Shown: positions 1 to 11,500 of the stretch, one piece after another
Position numbering within the stretch: the first letter of the stretch is position 1
Layout of the letters: each line of letters opens with the position of its first letter
Source: Saprospiraceae bacterium
GTDB taxonomy: Bacteria; Bacteroidota; Bacteroidia; Chitinophagales; Saprospiraceae
Assembly (NCBI GenBank): GCA_016787525.1
Contig: JAEUUP010000081.1
Location: forward strand, 1-44,405
DNA: 44,405 nt
Reading direction: 5' to 3'
Position numbers and translations under genes: made by a program
The notes under the pieces: model-generated
Database searches by the model: none
The model's input: only the letters and a program-made list of their open reading frames with translations
Told to the model about the DNA's origin: nothing

Positions 1-4
1 CAAG

Positions 5-856
5 TTGCCCAAAAAGGAGGGCAACCCTTTTGACAAGATATTTAAAGAGATTTTTGAGAAAGTATTTCGCTCATTGGTAGAAGAACGTTTGGGCATCAAA
101 ATCGTGAAAGCCACGCCTTTGAAAGAAAAAATGCAAACAACGGTCGAGTTAGAAATGGATTTTTTCTATAAAATCGAAACCGATACGGGCGATTGTTTTA
201 TCTTGCATCTGGAGTTTGAAAGCGGTGACAATCCAGAAATGATTTATCGCATAAGCGAATATCACGGCATGGCTTTAAAACGTTACAAATTGGAAATCAA
301 ACATTTGGTCATCTATTTGGGTTCAAAAGAACCCAAGATGCGGACAGAATTACCGTCCGAACAAGTGTTTCAAGGTTTCGATTTGTTGAATGTACAGAGT
401 TTGGATACCGAAAAACTGTTGAGTTCGCAAATTCCAGAAACGGTGCTGATTGCAGTTTTGGCAAATTATCCACCCGAAGAAGCGGAAACGATATTGAGAC
501 GTATCATCATCAATTTGAAAAAATTGGTACACAACAAAAGGGTTTTGAAAAAATACATCAATCAACTGATGATGTTGTCACGACTGAGAAAAATTGAAAG
601 TTTAACAATTAAAATAGCTGAAGAAATGCCAATCCATTTTGATTACGAAACAGATACGCTTTATCTGAAAGGAACTGAACAGGGTATCGAAAAAGGTAAA
701 ATCGAGGGTAAAATTGAAGGTAGCATGGAAAAAAACCTTGAATTTACCAAGAATCTACTGCTCAATACAGATTTTACAACTGAAAAAATAGCTTTACTTG
801 TGGGTGTTGAAGTAGAGTATGTTCAAAAGGTTAAATTGGATTTAGAGGGGAAATAA
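5..856 (+). CDS. Rpn family PD-(D/E)XK nuclease / putative transposase-like protein
   Basis: About 283 aa. The N-terminal part (NPFDKIFKE, then a PD-(D/E)XK-like core with LEMDFFY around residues 48-54 and HLEFES around residues 68-73) fits the Rpn (recombination-promoting nuclease)/YhgA-like family, whose members cut DNA and raise RecA-independent recombination. The last third has a charged linker with repeated KGKIEG units (about residues 230-245) and a short helical tail, as is usual in this family. The frame opens with TTG at position 5 and has no stop before it in the window, so the true start may lie upstream and the gene may be cut by the window edge. A strong terminator and a CCCCTCAGTA copy follow the stop within a few bases. 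The family call is fairly secure. Whether it is active or a decaying element-derived gene cannot be told here. Confidence 0.75.
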   Translation: MPKKEGNPFDKIFKEIFEKVFRSLVEERLGIKIVKATPLKEKMQTTVELEMDFFYKIETDTGDCFILHLEFESGDNPEMIYRISEYHGMALKRYKLEIKHLVIYLGSKEPKMRTELPSEQVFQGFDLLNVQSLDTEKLLSSQIPETVLIAVLANYPPEEAETILRRIIINLKKLVHNKRVLKKYINQLMMLSRLRKIESLTIKIAEEMPIHFDYETDTLYLKGTEQGIEKGKIEGKIEGSMEKNLEFTKNLLLNTDFTTEKIALLVGVEVEYVQKVKLDLEGK

Positions 857-875
857 CACCCCTCAGTATAAAATA

Positions 876-913
876 AAAAGCCGCCGTTTTGTAGATGCAA
901 AACGGCGGCTTTT
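876..913. terminator. Bidirectional Rho-independent terminator
   Basis: A perfect 16-bp stem: AAAAGCCGCCGTTTTG (876-891) pairs with CAAAACGGCGGCTTTT (898-913) across a 6-nt loop. It has A and T runs on both sides, so it can stop both the upstream nuclease gene and the convergent TPR gene (stop at 994). Confidence 0.85.
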
Positions 914-993
914 GTTATTAAAAACTTACCATTGGTAATTAACAAACTGTTGTTAAAGTATGGGTTTTAGATTGATAATCTATCGCAACAAAT

Positions 994-2223
994 CTAATCT
1001 TTATCTGGTTGATACTTGGTAGAAGAAGCCGTGGGCTGAAATCTATTTTCTAAAATACCCCAAATACTCTTTTTGTAGTCTGCAAATTGAACTTTACCAT
1101 TTCTTGTAATCATGCCAAAGTTGAGATGGGCTGAACCTCTCCAACCGCACAACATGTGATTGTCCGTTTCTTCTTCTGCACTTTTCTCTGCGTCGTTTTT
1201 GGACTTCCTTTTTGATCTTTTCTTCGACTTTTTATCGAGATCATTGAGGTTCAAATTAAAAGATTTTTCCGTCAAGAGAACCATAACCGTGGAATCGAGA
1301 GGAATATTGATGATAAAACTCTTGTAAATAGGCTCTGCGAACTCTGTCGGTTTTTTAAAGTATCGAACAGTCACGACTTTTATGGTGTCGTTAAAATTGG
1401 TTGCATCAACAACGGCTGCTTCTCGTTTTAAATCTTCTTGGTTCAGTCGTTTGGCTTCATGGGCTTTCTTGAGTTCCTCGAATAATGAATCTACCTTTGT
1501 CCAATTTTCTTGTACCGTCAATACTTTCAGGACATTCTCATATGCTTTAAGACTCAACCCGTCTTTCTCCAATACTTTTTCATAGAATCCAAGGGCTTGG
1601 GACATATCTTTTTTAGTATTTTTTTCAAAATCGCCCATTATCCTCCAAGTATCTAACTGATAAATTTCTGATTCTGAGAGCATTTTTCCCCATTTTTCAT
1701 AGAAGGCTATGAACTTATCGTTTTGATCCTGTAAGTAATACAGATTCAAGGTAACAAAATAAGGGTAGTCATATTGGTATGGTAAGGCAACGGCTTTCTC
1801 AAAGTTTTTGGTTGCATCGGGCAAATTATTTTGCATATAATAGATGAGTCCTTTTTCAGCCCAAGCGTATTGATCGGAGGAATCTCTGTTTGTAGCTTTG
1901 TCAAAAGCCGTCATGGCTTTATCCAAATCATTGAGTTCTTTGTGGCAAATACCTATGAAAAAATACACATTTGCGGAATCGCGCCCCGCAGATAAACTTT
2001 TCTGAAAATAATCTAATGCTTTTTGAGGATTGTCTTTAGTAAGATAAGCACGCCCTATTTGGTATAAATCGAGTGTTGAAAATAGTGTAGAGCTATCGGC
2101 GTTTTCAGCCATTTGGATGATGGTTGTGAATTTCTCTTTTTCGTAAAGCGTGGTAATATCTTGAGAAAAAACAAAGTGAGACAAAAATGAAAACAATAAG
2201 GCGGTGATAAGAGATTTGTCCAT
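994..2223 (-). CDS. Secreted/periplasmic TPR-repeat protein
   Basis: 409 aa. A signal peptide is visible at residues 1-20 (LITALLFSFLSHFVFS, cleaved before QD). Residues about 45-260 hold several tetratricopeptide repeats of the form YxxGxxYLxxxxPQKALDYFQKSL, AxxxFDKATNRDSSDQYAWAEKGLIYY and ALGFYEKVLEKD. The C-terminal part (about 290-409) contains a lysine-rich stretch (KKSKKRSKRKSK) and a stretch near FNDTIKVVTVRYF that I do not recognise. It is likely an exported scaffold or assembly protein, with no enzymatic motif. The gene carries no copy of the CCCCTCAGTA word, unlike most neighbours, although copies flank it on both sides. It runs toward the nuclease gene and shares the terminator at 876-913. 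Confidence 0.75.
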   Translation of the reverse strand: MDKSLITALLFSFLSHFVFSQDITTLYEKEKFTTIIQMAENADSSTLFSTLDLYQIGRAYLTKDNPQKALDYFQKSLSAGRDSANVYFFIGICHKELNDLDKAMTAFDKATNRDSSDQYAWAEKGLIYYMQNNLPDATKNFEKAVALPYQYDYPYFVTLNLYYLQDQNDKFIAFYEKWGKMLSESEIYQLDTWRIMGDFEKNTKKDMSQALGFYEKVLEKDGLSLKAYENVLKVLTVQENWTKVDSLFEELKKAHEAKRLNQEDLKREAAVVDATNFNDTIKVVTVRYFKKPTEFAEPIYKSFIINIPLDSTVMVLLTEKSFNLNLNDLDKKSKKRSKRKSKNDAEKSAEEETDNHMLCGWRGSAHLNFGMITRNGKVQFADYKKSIWGILENRFQPTASSTKYQPDKD

Positions 2224-2454
2224 GATTTTAAACTTTATACGTTTTTAAAAATGTATTGATATTAAGTGTGTTCTACTCAATTTTCAGAATAAAAGTTACA
2301 TGATTGACTTGTCTTTTTAGAAGAGCCAAAACAAATACCTCAAACTAAATGCTTGATTGAACCTAAAATAAAGATTCGATTCAGTACATCTATGGTGTGT
2401 GTATGTTGCAAAGAATAAACAAATTTTCACTTACCCCCCTCAGTAAAAACAAAA

Positions 2455-2484
2455 GCTGCCCGCCCCACAAAGGGACAAGGCAGC
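2455..2484 (-). terminator. Probable terminator of the giant adhesin gene
   Basis: Read on the minus strand, GCTGCC (2484-2479) pairs with GGCAGC (2460-2455) and is followed by TTTTGTTTTTAC (2454-2443), which runs into the CCCCTCAGTA word at 2436-2445. The stem is short but the U-rich tail is good. Confidence 0.55.
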
Positions 2485-2529
2485 CAGGTCAAACTATTTC
2501 ACTAAATCAATTTTGTCGAAAAGCACGTT

Positions 2530-2588
2530 ATTATGAGTTGTGGCTGCCCCACTGTTCTGAAAACTCGGGGCAACCTGCTTCTCATAAT
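2530..2588. other. Long structured hairpin just after the giant gene stop
   Basis: ATTATGAG (2530-2537) pairs with CTCATAAT (2581-2588), and inside this GGCTGCCCC (2542-2550) pairs with GGGGCAACC (2567-2575) with one wobble. It begins 5 bases downstream of the giant gene's stop on the minus strand. There is no U tract after it, so it may stabilise the 3' end of a 16-kb mRNA rather than terminate it. Confidence 0.55.
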
Positions 2589-2592
2589 ATGT

Positions 2593-5500
2593 TTAACGTT
2601 GGATTTGAACGTAGCCTGATTTGATGTTGCCTTCGCCATCGTTGAAGATGTAGAAGTATGTGCCATCTGGCAAGTCAACACCATCCCATTTACCGTTCCA
2701 ATCATTTTTATACCCTTTGGTTTTCATCACCTCTGTACCCCAGCGGTTGTAAACGCTGATGGAGTTGTTCGGGAAGTTTTCGATGCCTTCGATGACGAAG
2801 TTATCGTTGAGTCCGTCGCCATTTGGTGAGAAACCATTGTAAATCTTAATCTTATCGCACGTTACTGTGACTTCAACCTTGGCTGTGTCGCAACCACCGG
2901 CTGTACACAATTCGTAAGTGAAGGCATCTGGCGTGCTGCTACAGAAGTTGACTTCTGGTGTATAAATGATGCGGAAATCAGAAGTCACAACTACTTCGCC
3001 ATGTTTAGGCTTGCTGACGATATTGATTTTGCCACCATTTGTATTCAAGCTATCGTTGCTCAAGACATCAATCAGAACAGGTTTGGCCTTAATGGTTGAT
3101 GCGTGGTCTATATTTGCTACTGGACGTTTGACTGAACGTGCATAAACATACGTTGTGACGTAAGTTGTGTCGTTGAAGCCAAATTCGTCGGATACAACAT
3201 AGGTTGCTTTTTCGACACCGACTGCGACACCTAAGCGAGAGACGCAAGTTGTACCAGCGAGGTCTGAGAAGCGAGCGTATGTGTTGGTGCTTGGTACGAG
3301 TTTCGTCAAGCGGTAGCGTGTACCCATCAATTCGTTGGTTGCAATACACAATGTGTCTTTGTCACCGATGTACATTGAAGACTCGACATACTGAGGGGTC
3401 AAGCAAGCTGCATTGATGCGCAATGTATCGGCACAACCTGTATTGTGGTTGATAAACACAAGCGTAGATTGACCACGTGGAATCTCCAGTTCTGTTGCCA
3501 ACGGAATGATGTTGGTGTTCAGTTCCATGATACCATAAGAGCCATTGCTGAGGCGTGTTATCTTAATACCTCCGTATGTTTTGCGACGGTCGCCACCTAC
3601 AATAGTCAATGTAGAAGAGCTGAGCATCCAGTGACCTGTTGGGTCCCAAGCGTTCATCAAAGCGACTAACTCATCCATATTGTTAACCGTTGGTGCCGTG
3701 TAAACAACACCATTCACTGTCCAGTAGTCGAGACTGTAAGGCCCTGTGGCACCACGACCTGGAACGGTGAAGTAGGTATAAGCGAACGATGTATCGTTTT
3801 TACATCCATCCAAACCACCTGTGTAAGTTGCATCATTCAGTAAGATGTCGTAGTCAGGAATGACATCGAAAGGAATGTTGACACATACTTTCGGATTCGC
3901 TCCACACGCATTTGTCACAAGAACAGAATCTTGAGGAATGATGCTACCACAACCCGGTAAGTTGACTGTAATGATGAATTTCACCAATGCAGAGCCACCT
4001 GTGGACGTTGTAACACGCAAGCACGCTGTATCTACACCAATACTCAAAGATTTGTAGCTGATGCAACCTGTAAGCTGATTGATGGTAATCTGAGTATTGT
4101 TTTCAGAACCTGCACATTCGTTCACAACACTGATGATATTGCCTGTCAAACCGAGTTGCGCTGCTGTGAGGCAAGTTGAGTCGGTTTGTGGGAATGTCAC
4201 TGTACGGTTGATGACTTGTTCAGGTGTACAAACCACTTTTACAGCCAATGTATCTTTACAACCACTTGGTGAAGTGAAGATGACAATGTGGTCGCCTGTT
4301 GTAAAGCGAAGTGTCGAACCTGCTAAGCAAGTACCGAAGCCACCTGTATAAGCTGTACCATTGTCTGTGATTGTATAAGAAACAATATCAATAGTTGGAA
4401 TTTCAACACATACATCTCCTGTACCATTGCAATCTGTAATCACTTTCACAACTGAAGTCTGAGCGATAAAGTCAGAGCAGCAGTTTGCTGTATTATTACC
4501 AATTGTCACTGAAACCACAGTTGAGCAGTTTGCAATACCAATTCTTGAAACAGTGACGGTGTAGTTACCAGCTGCTAAACCTGTGCGGCTGCTTGATGTA
4601 TTACCATCGTTCCAAGCATAAGTATAATTCGCTGTATTATCTACAACAACTGTCGCTGTACCATTTGCACTACCACAAGTCGCATCTGTTTTTTGGATGC
4701 TGGCTGTTGGTGGTGTACAGCAGTTTTGTGTATTGTTACCAATTGTAAACGTAACAACAGTTGAACAGTTTGGCACACCATTTCTCGATACTGTCACCGA
4801 GTAATTACCAGCTGCTAAACCTGTACGGTTGTTTGTGCTGTTACCACCACTTGACCAAGTGAATGTGTAATTCGCTGCATTATCTACAGCAATTGTCGCT
4901 GTACCGTTTGCGTTACCACAAGTCGCATCTACTTTTTGTACAGAAGCTACTGGTGTTACACAGTTACAGTTTGTACCTACTGTGACGGTCAACACTTTTT
5001 GACAAGTACCGCGCGTTGCTGTCACGGTGTAAGTGCCTGCACTTAATCTTGTGCGATAAGCACCTGTACCGCCATCAGACCAAGCGTATGTCAAACCTTG
5101 TGTTGGAATCATTGTGATAGTACCATCATTGCCTGTGCATGTCACGTCTGTCCAAACAAACTTCACATCTATGCTGTCTTTCACTGTGATGATTTGGCGA
5201 CAAGTTGAGAAGTTACCACAAGCATCGGTTGCTGTCCATGTCCGTGTGATTGTGTAATCACAGTTGTTACCCGTTGGTGTTGTCACTTCTGTCATTATCA
5301 CTTGAACCGTGTCTGTGCAATTGTCCGTTGCCGTTACAGTTGGCGCAGTAGGAATTGCCGAAGGCGAAGCGACTGTTACATCTGCTGGGCAGCCTGACAT
5401 GACAGGCGCACTATTGTCGGTTACTTTCAAGAAGATACGCCATTCGCTTTCGTTGCCACAACGGTCAACAGCGTACCAACGGCATTCGATCAATAGACTG

Positions 5501-8500
5501 TAACCATCTGTCAAACAGTTACCACGATGACGAGCCAAGTCTTCAAAGCGGAAACGTGTTGTATTTGGTGTAAGAACACCGTCGCAATTGTCAACTGCTG
5601 TTGCATCACCCATTTGGAAGATTCTGATGTCTTCGCAGCTCATTGTCAATGTATCGCCACTGTGTAAGCCTACTAAACGTGGGTTTGTAGGTGTGATAAC
5701 AGGTGCAATATTGTCATTGACACGAATGGTTTGGCTCGCTGTACTTGTATTGCCACAAGCGTCGGTTGCTGTCCAAGTGCGTACCACCGTTTTGCGGCTG
5801 TAGCAAGTTGAGTCAGTTGTCGTTTGTGTCATTGTCAAGCGTGGAGACTGGTCACAAGCATCAGATACTGAGGGGGTACCGATGGCTGGAATATTTGTTT
5901 CACAATCTACCGTTGTATTAGCTGGCACATTTGTAATAACAGGAGCTTTTGTATCACGAACTGTAATAGTTTGTGTTGCTTGAGCCGAGTTACCACATGC
6001 ATCTGTTGCTGTAAACACACGCAAAATAGTATAATTGCAACCAGAACCACTTGTCGAGTTGTTGACTCTAATCGTCGGTGTACCACAATTATCGGTCGCT
6101 ACTGCCAATATATTTGGTTGCGTTTCGTCGCAGTTCAATGTAATATCAGCAGGGACACTTGTAAATACAGGTACAATATTGTCGTTGACTGTGATGACTT
6201 GACTTGCTGTTGCGGTGTTGCCACAAGCGTCAGTCGCTGTCCAAGTCCGTGTTACTGTTTTACGATTTGCACATACTTCATTTGTTGTCGCCTCTGTCAT
6301 ACGAACTGTTGGCGTACCACCTGTGCAGTTGTCTGTTGCTGTTACTGTTGGTGCAGTTGGCATATCGCCATTGCATGTAATCGTAACATTGGCTGGAACA
6401 TCTGCTAAGACTGGTGGAACATTGTCGTTGACTGTGATTATTTGAACGCCTGTCGCAGTGTTGCCACAAGCATCCGTCGCTGTCCATGTACGTGTAATCG
6501 TTTTGCGATTCACACATGTCTCATTTGACACAACTTCAGATGGAACAACTGTTGGTGTTGCACCTGTACAGTTGTCTGTTGCTGTCACGGTCGGTGCGAC
6601 TGGCACTTCAGCCAGACAAGTTACAGTGACATTAGCAGGAACACCCGACAGAACAGGAGCTACATTGTCGTTCACTGTTATCACTTGTGCTACTGTTGAT
6701 GTATTGCCGCAAGCATCTGTTGCTGTCCATGTACGTGTAATCGTTTTGCGATTCACACATGTCTCATTTGAGATGACATCTGTACTGCGTACCACTGGCG
6801 CATTGTCGCAAGCGTCTGTTGCACTCAATATTACTGCTACTGGTACATCTGTCACACAAGTTACAGTCACATTTGCTGGTGCATTTGCCAAAGTTGGTGC
6901 TATAATGTCTTGTACTGTAATGATTTGTGTACCTGTTACTGTACGATTACAAGAGTCGGTTGCTGTCCAAGTACGTGTCAAGATGTAATTACCTGGGCAA
7001 TTACCATCTGTACGTGTTTCCGCAAATCTCACTATTGCACCATATTGTTCTGTTACTGTTGCAGGAGCAGGTACTGAACCACAAGCTACCGTTACATTAG
7101 CAGGAACACCAATTAATACTGGCACATTGTTGTTGACTGTAATCGTCACAGTATCGCGACCCATACAACCACCTGCTTCCATCACTGTCAACACATACGT
7201 TGTCGTTTGCGTTGGACATGCTATTGGGTTCAAAATATCTGTTGCACTCAAACCAGAAGGTGTTTGATTAGCTGTCCACATAATCATACCTGGCAATGTG
7301 GTCGTTGCAGTCAACTGAACACATGTATTCGGGCAGATTGTGCGGTCTGGCGTTGTAATCGTCACAACTGGTGTTTTGCGAACATAAATGCTTTGAACTT
7401 TAGTATCAATACAACCACCATCGTTCACAGTCAAAGTAATCAATTTACTACCTAAGTCTGGGAATCTGATGATTGTTGTGTCACCTGCTGGACGTGTTGC
7501 CGTTGCTGCCGAACGGTAAACAACCACACCACCATCGTTATTCGTATATGTCAAATTAGCACCTGGCGTTGCTTGACCTGTGAATAGAAGCGTGATGTCG
7601 TTACCGTTACAGAATGGCTCAATGGCTACAAAGTCTGCCTTCGGATTACCTGCAAGATAGAGGTTGAATTCGTCTGTGACGCTGCAACCATTTGTACCCC
7701 TCAGTATCACGCGGAGATTGTTGTAAGAACCATTCAATACTGCATCAAATGTAATCGTCGCGCCATTCACAACCACATTTCTCCAACCTGCACTGCCTAC
7801 GATTTCGTAGCTTGTGATGTTTTGATTCAATGTGATGCTCACAGGCATTGTACCATTTGTACAAGTTGACAAATTGCCTGTGCGAGACACGATGATTGGT
7901 TTAGGAACAACATTTACAACGACTGTATCCAATGTTGTACAACCATAATCATTCGATACTGATACAACATAAGTTGTTGTCACAGAAGGTCTTGCAATAG
8001 GATTTGCGCTGATTGTATCATCTAATGAAGATGTTCCAGTCAACCATAAGTAGTGTGTACCGCCTTGTGTGTGGAGATGTACACTGTCACCTTCGCAGAT
8101 TGTGCGGTCAATACCAGCATAAGCCCAAACCATTGGATGGATTATCACTTGCTTAGTAATTGTACCCGTACATCCGTTGCCGTCTGTTACTGTCAATGTG
8201 ACATTATAAGTGCCACCTACTTGGTAGATATGCGTTGGATTTTCAACCGTTGAGGTTGCTCCATCACCAAAGTTCCAAGACCAAGTTGCATAGCTTCCAA
8301 GGACATCGAAATCGGCCCCCTCAGTAGCGCAAGTATTACTCATCACAAAATCGGGTGTCAAAACACAAGCTCTCACATTGATACGAACAGAGTCACGGTT
8401 GTTGCTCAATGTACTTTCTCCTTCAATAGGGCCGTTTGGACGACTTGAACCTCTTACAGAGGCCGTATTAAGGATGCTCGTCGTTTGTGCATTCACACGT

Positions 8501-11500
8501 GTTCTGATTGATACTGTTGCTGAGTCACCGAATCTGATGAATGGAATACGGCGTACAGCATTTGAGCCAACGAGTGTCCAGTTGTTATCAATCAATGTCA
8601 AGTGAGATGGCAATGAATCTGTTACGTCAACATCGTATGCATCCATTGAACCTGTATTTCTCACTTTGATGTCGAATGTAACGGTGTCACCCACTCCTAC
8701 TGTTGAACTTTGACCTGCTGCCAAAGTTTTACGCAAGTTCAATTCATAGATATTTGGAATCATACAGATTTGAGCCGTTGATGTATCACACTCACCGAAT
8801 TGGAGATTGATACAAGCTGAGTAGCCCAAACTGTCAACGTCACTATCTACTAACTCGTTACCACCCACATTAGCGATTGAGAAACGATAGCCATTTGGCA
8901 ATTCTGCACGGATGCGGTAAGAGCCATTGCGTAAGCCATCGAAACGGTATTGACCATTTACAGAGATTGTAGAGTCAATAACTGCCAATGTTGTACAATT
9001 TAACAAGTAAACTTTAACACTATCGAAACGTGTATCACCTGCATCAATGATGCTGTTGTAGTTATTATCCTTACAAGTCAAAGCACCAATGAATGAACAT
9101 TGAATTGGTAAGTTGTTGTTTAATACAATTGGGTCAGCTCCTGATGTGATATTGATAGTCAAATAATATGGGTTGTTAGAACAAGTTTTGTCCAACAAGT
9201 AACTATTATTTGCTCCTTCACCGATCACAGATATGCCATTTGCCACACCATCTTTATCTATACTCGACCCGTCAGCTGTTGCCGTATTAAGTGTATCTGC
9301 TTGAGGTAAGCAAATAGAACTCATTGGATAACCATCAGGATGCGTATAAGAGATGGTGTATGCACCAGGCGTGCCATCTGTATAGAATTGATAGCGACCT
9401 GTCTCACCACGCTCAATGTAGAATACAAGACCTGGACCTGTTACACTGATTTGACCACCTGTTACCAATTTACCCGTTTTGTCACAATATATATAGCCAA
9501 TTGGGTCATGGTCAATGTAGTCAATCACATAAGCAAAGTCGTGGTCGTCTTCGTCGTTCCTATAATTATTGATGATGTCATCACCTCCTACAATATCGTT
9601 GTTCGGGTTATTGTCTGCTCTTGAGTCAACATCAAGTGTATTATTACCTGAACCTTGTGTATCTGTCGCAAACGAAATTTCCGCTTTATTCACGAAAATT
9701 GTATCGTTTGGTGCATGATTAACTGTCAAGAAGATACCCACAACTTTTGACTGACCTGCTGCAATATTACCCACAATGAGTGTAGAGTCTGCTTGCCAGT
9801 TGTTTGCATTACCTGTCAATGCGGCTGTGTTAGCTGCTGTTGTGAACTGCAAACCTGTTGGAACATAATCTGTAATCTTAACATCGTAAGCATCCACATT
9901 GCCTTGGTTGTAAACCGTAATGTCAAAACGAACGACATTGCCATTATTCACTACTACGCCACGAGGACGTGGAGCTAATTTTTTAGTCAACGCCAAGTCG
10001 AATACAGGTTGAATACCTGGCGTGTAAAGACCAAAGTCAACCGTTAAGTTGGTATTTGAATCCGTATCACCATCGTTAGTAGGTTCTGCATAACGGGTCA
10101 ATACGACAACGTTTGACATGACCATACCTGTACCAATCATACCTGTACCGTGATCGCGCTCATTCACATCCCCCTCAGTAGAAGGCTCAAATGCACCGCT
10201 ATTGTCGGCATCATAAGGACCATCACCTGTTGAAGAAACTAAGTTCGATGGCAAACCTGTCAATTTTACGTAGAAAGAACCTTCATTCAAGCCAGCGAAT
10301 AAGTAGTTACCATTAACATCAGTAATCAAAGAGTCAACTATAAAGTCGTCACCTCCTCCTTTGATACCGTTATTGCCTGCATTGTATAAAATCACTTTCA
10401 CACCACTCAAGCCTGTTTCAGTTGCATCTTTAATACCATTGTTGTTCGCATCCAACCAAACCAAGTTACCGATTGACAATGTCGGAAGCGGTGTTGGTTT
10501 GTAAATACCGAAGTCAACAGTTAAGTTGGTGTTGGCATCAGCGTCGCCGTCATTGGTTGGTTCTGAATTCAAAGCCAAATCAACGATTTTTGACATCACC
10601 ATTGCTCCCATTTGGGTGCCATGGTCACGCTCATTCACATCCCCCTCAGTAGAAGGCTCGAATGCACCTGCGCCGTCCGCATCGAATGGGCCATCACCTG
10701 TTGAACTGATAAAGCCGGATGGAAGACCCACGCCTGTCAGTTTAACCCAATATTGACCTGCTGCCAAACCTGAGAATAAGTAGTTACCATTTATGTCAGT
10801 CAATAAAGTATCTACTGCAACATCATCACCGTTTCCTTTGATGGTGTCGGTTGTCGCATAAAGAATGACTTCAACATTGGCAATACCTTGCTCATTACCG
10901 TCTTTAATACCATTATTATCTGTATCTCTCCAAACTATATTACCTAATGAAAGGACATTACAGTTAGGAATAGTGATAGTTTGAGCAGCGGTTGCTGTGT
11001 TACCACAAGCATCTGTTGCTGTCCAAGTACGTGTAATAACTGCACCATTTGTCACCTCAGCAAAATTGACATGTGGACTTGCGTCGCAAGTATCTGTCGC
11101 TGATACTGAGGGGACCGTTGGAACAGCTTGACCGCAATTCAAAGTGACATTTGCAGGGACACCGACCAAAGTTGGAGCAACTGTATCCTTCACTGTAATG
11201 ATTTGCTGTGCAGTTGATGTATTACCACAGTTGTCTTCAGCTGTCCATGTACGCGTGACCACATAGTTGCCAGAGCAATTGCCTGGCGTTGTTTGGTCTG
11301 TCATTGTGATACGAACATTTGTATCGCAATTGTCAGAAGCCGTTGGCAATGCTGTTGGCATCGTTGCTGGGCAAGACAATGTGACATTCGCAGGTACATT
11401 CGCAAATACTGGTTTAGTAGTATCTCTAACAGTAACTACTTGTGAAGCTGTCGCAGTATTGCCACAGTTGTCTGTTGCTGTCCAAGTACGTGTCAATGTG

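Larger units (their letters stand above)
2224..2592. other. Intergenic region with 3' hairpins of the giant gene
   Basis: 369 bases between the start of the TPR gene and the stop of the giant adhesin gene, both on the minus strand. It holds the two hairpins listed separately, a CCCCTCAGTA copy at 2436-2445 and an AT-rich stretch that must contain the promoter of the TPR gene. I see no clear TAnnTTTG element in it. Small frames here look non-coding. Confidence 0.6.

Noticed and set aside
5971-6988. Long plus-strand frames opposite the giant adhesin (also around 11267-11740, 13049-13357, 16427-16732)
   Set aside because: They mirror the repeated HYR and SdrD-B modules on the minus strand and recur with them; antisense shadows, not genes.
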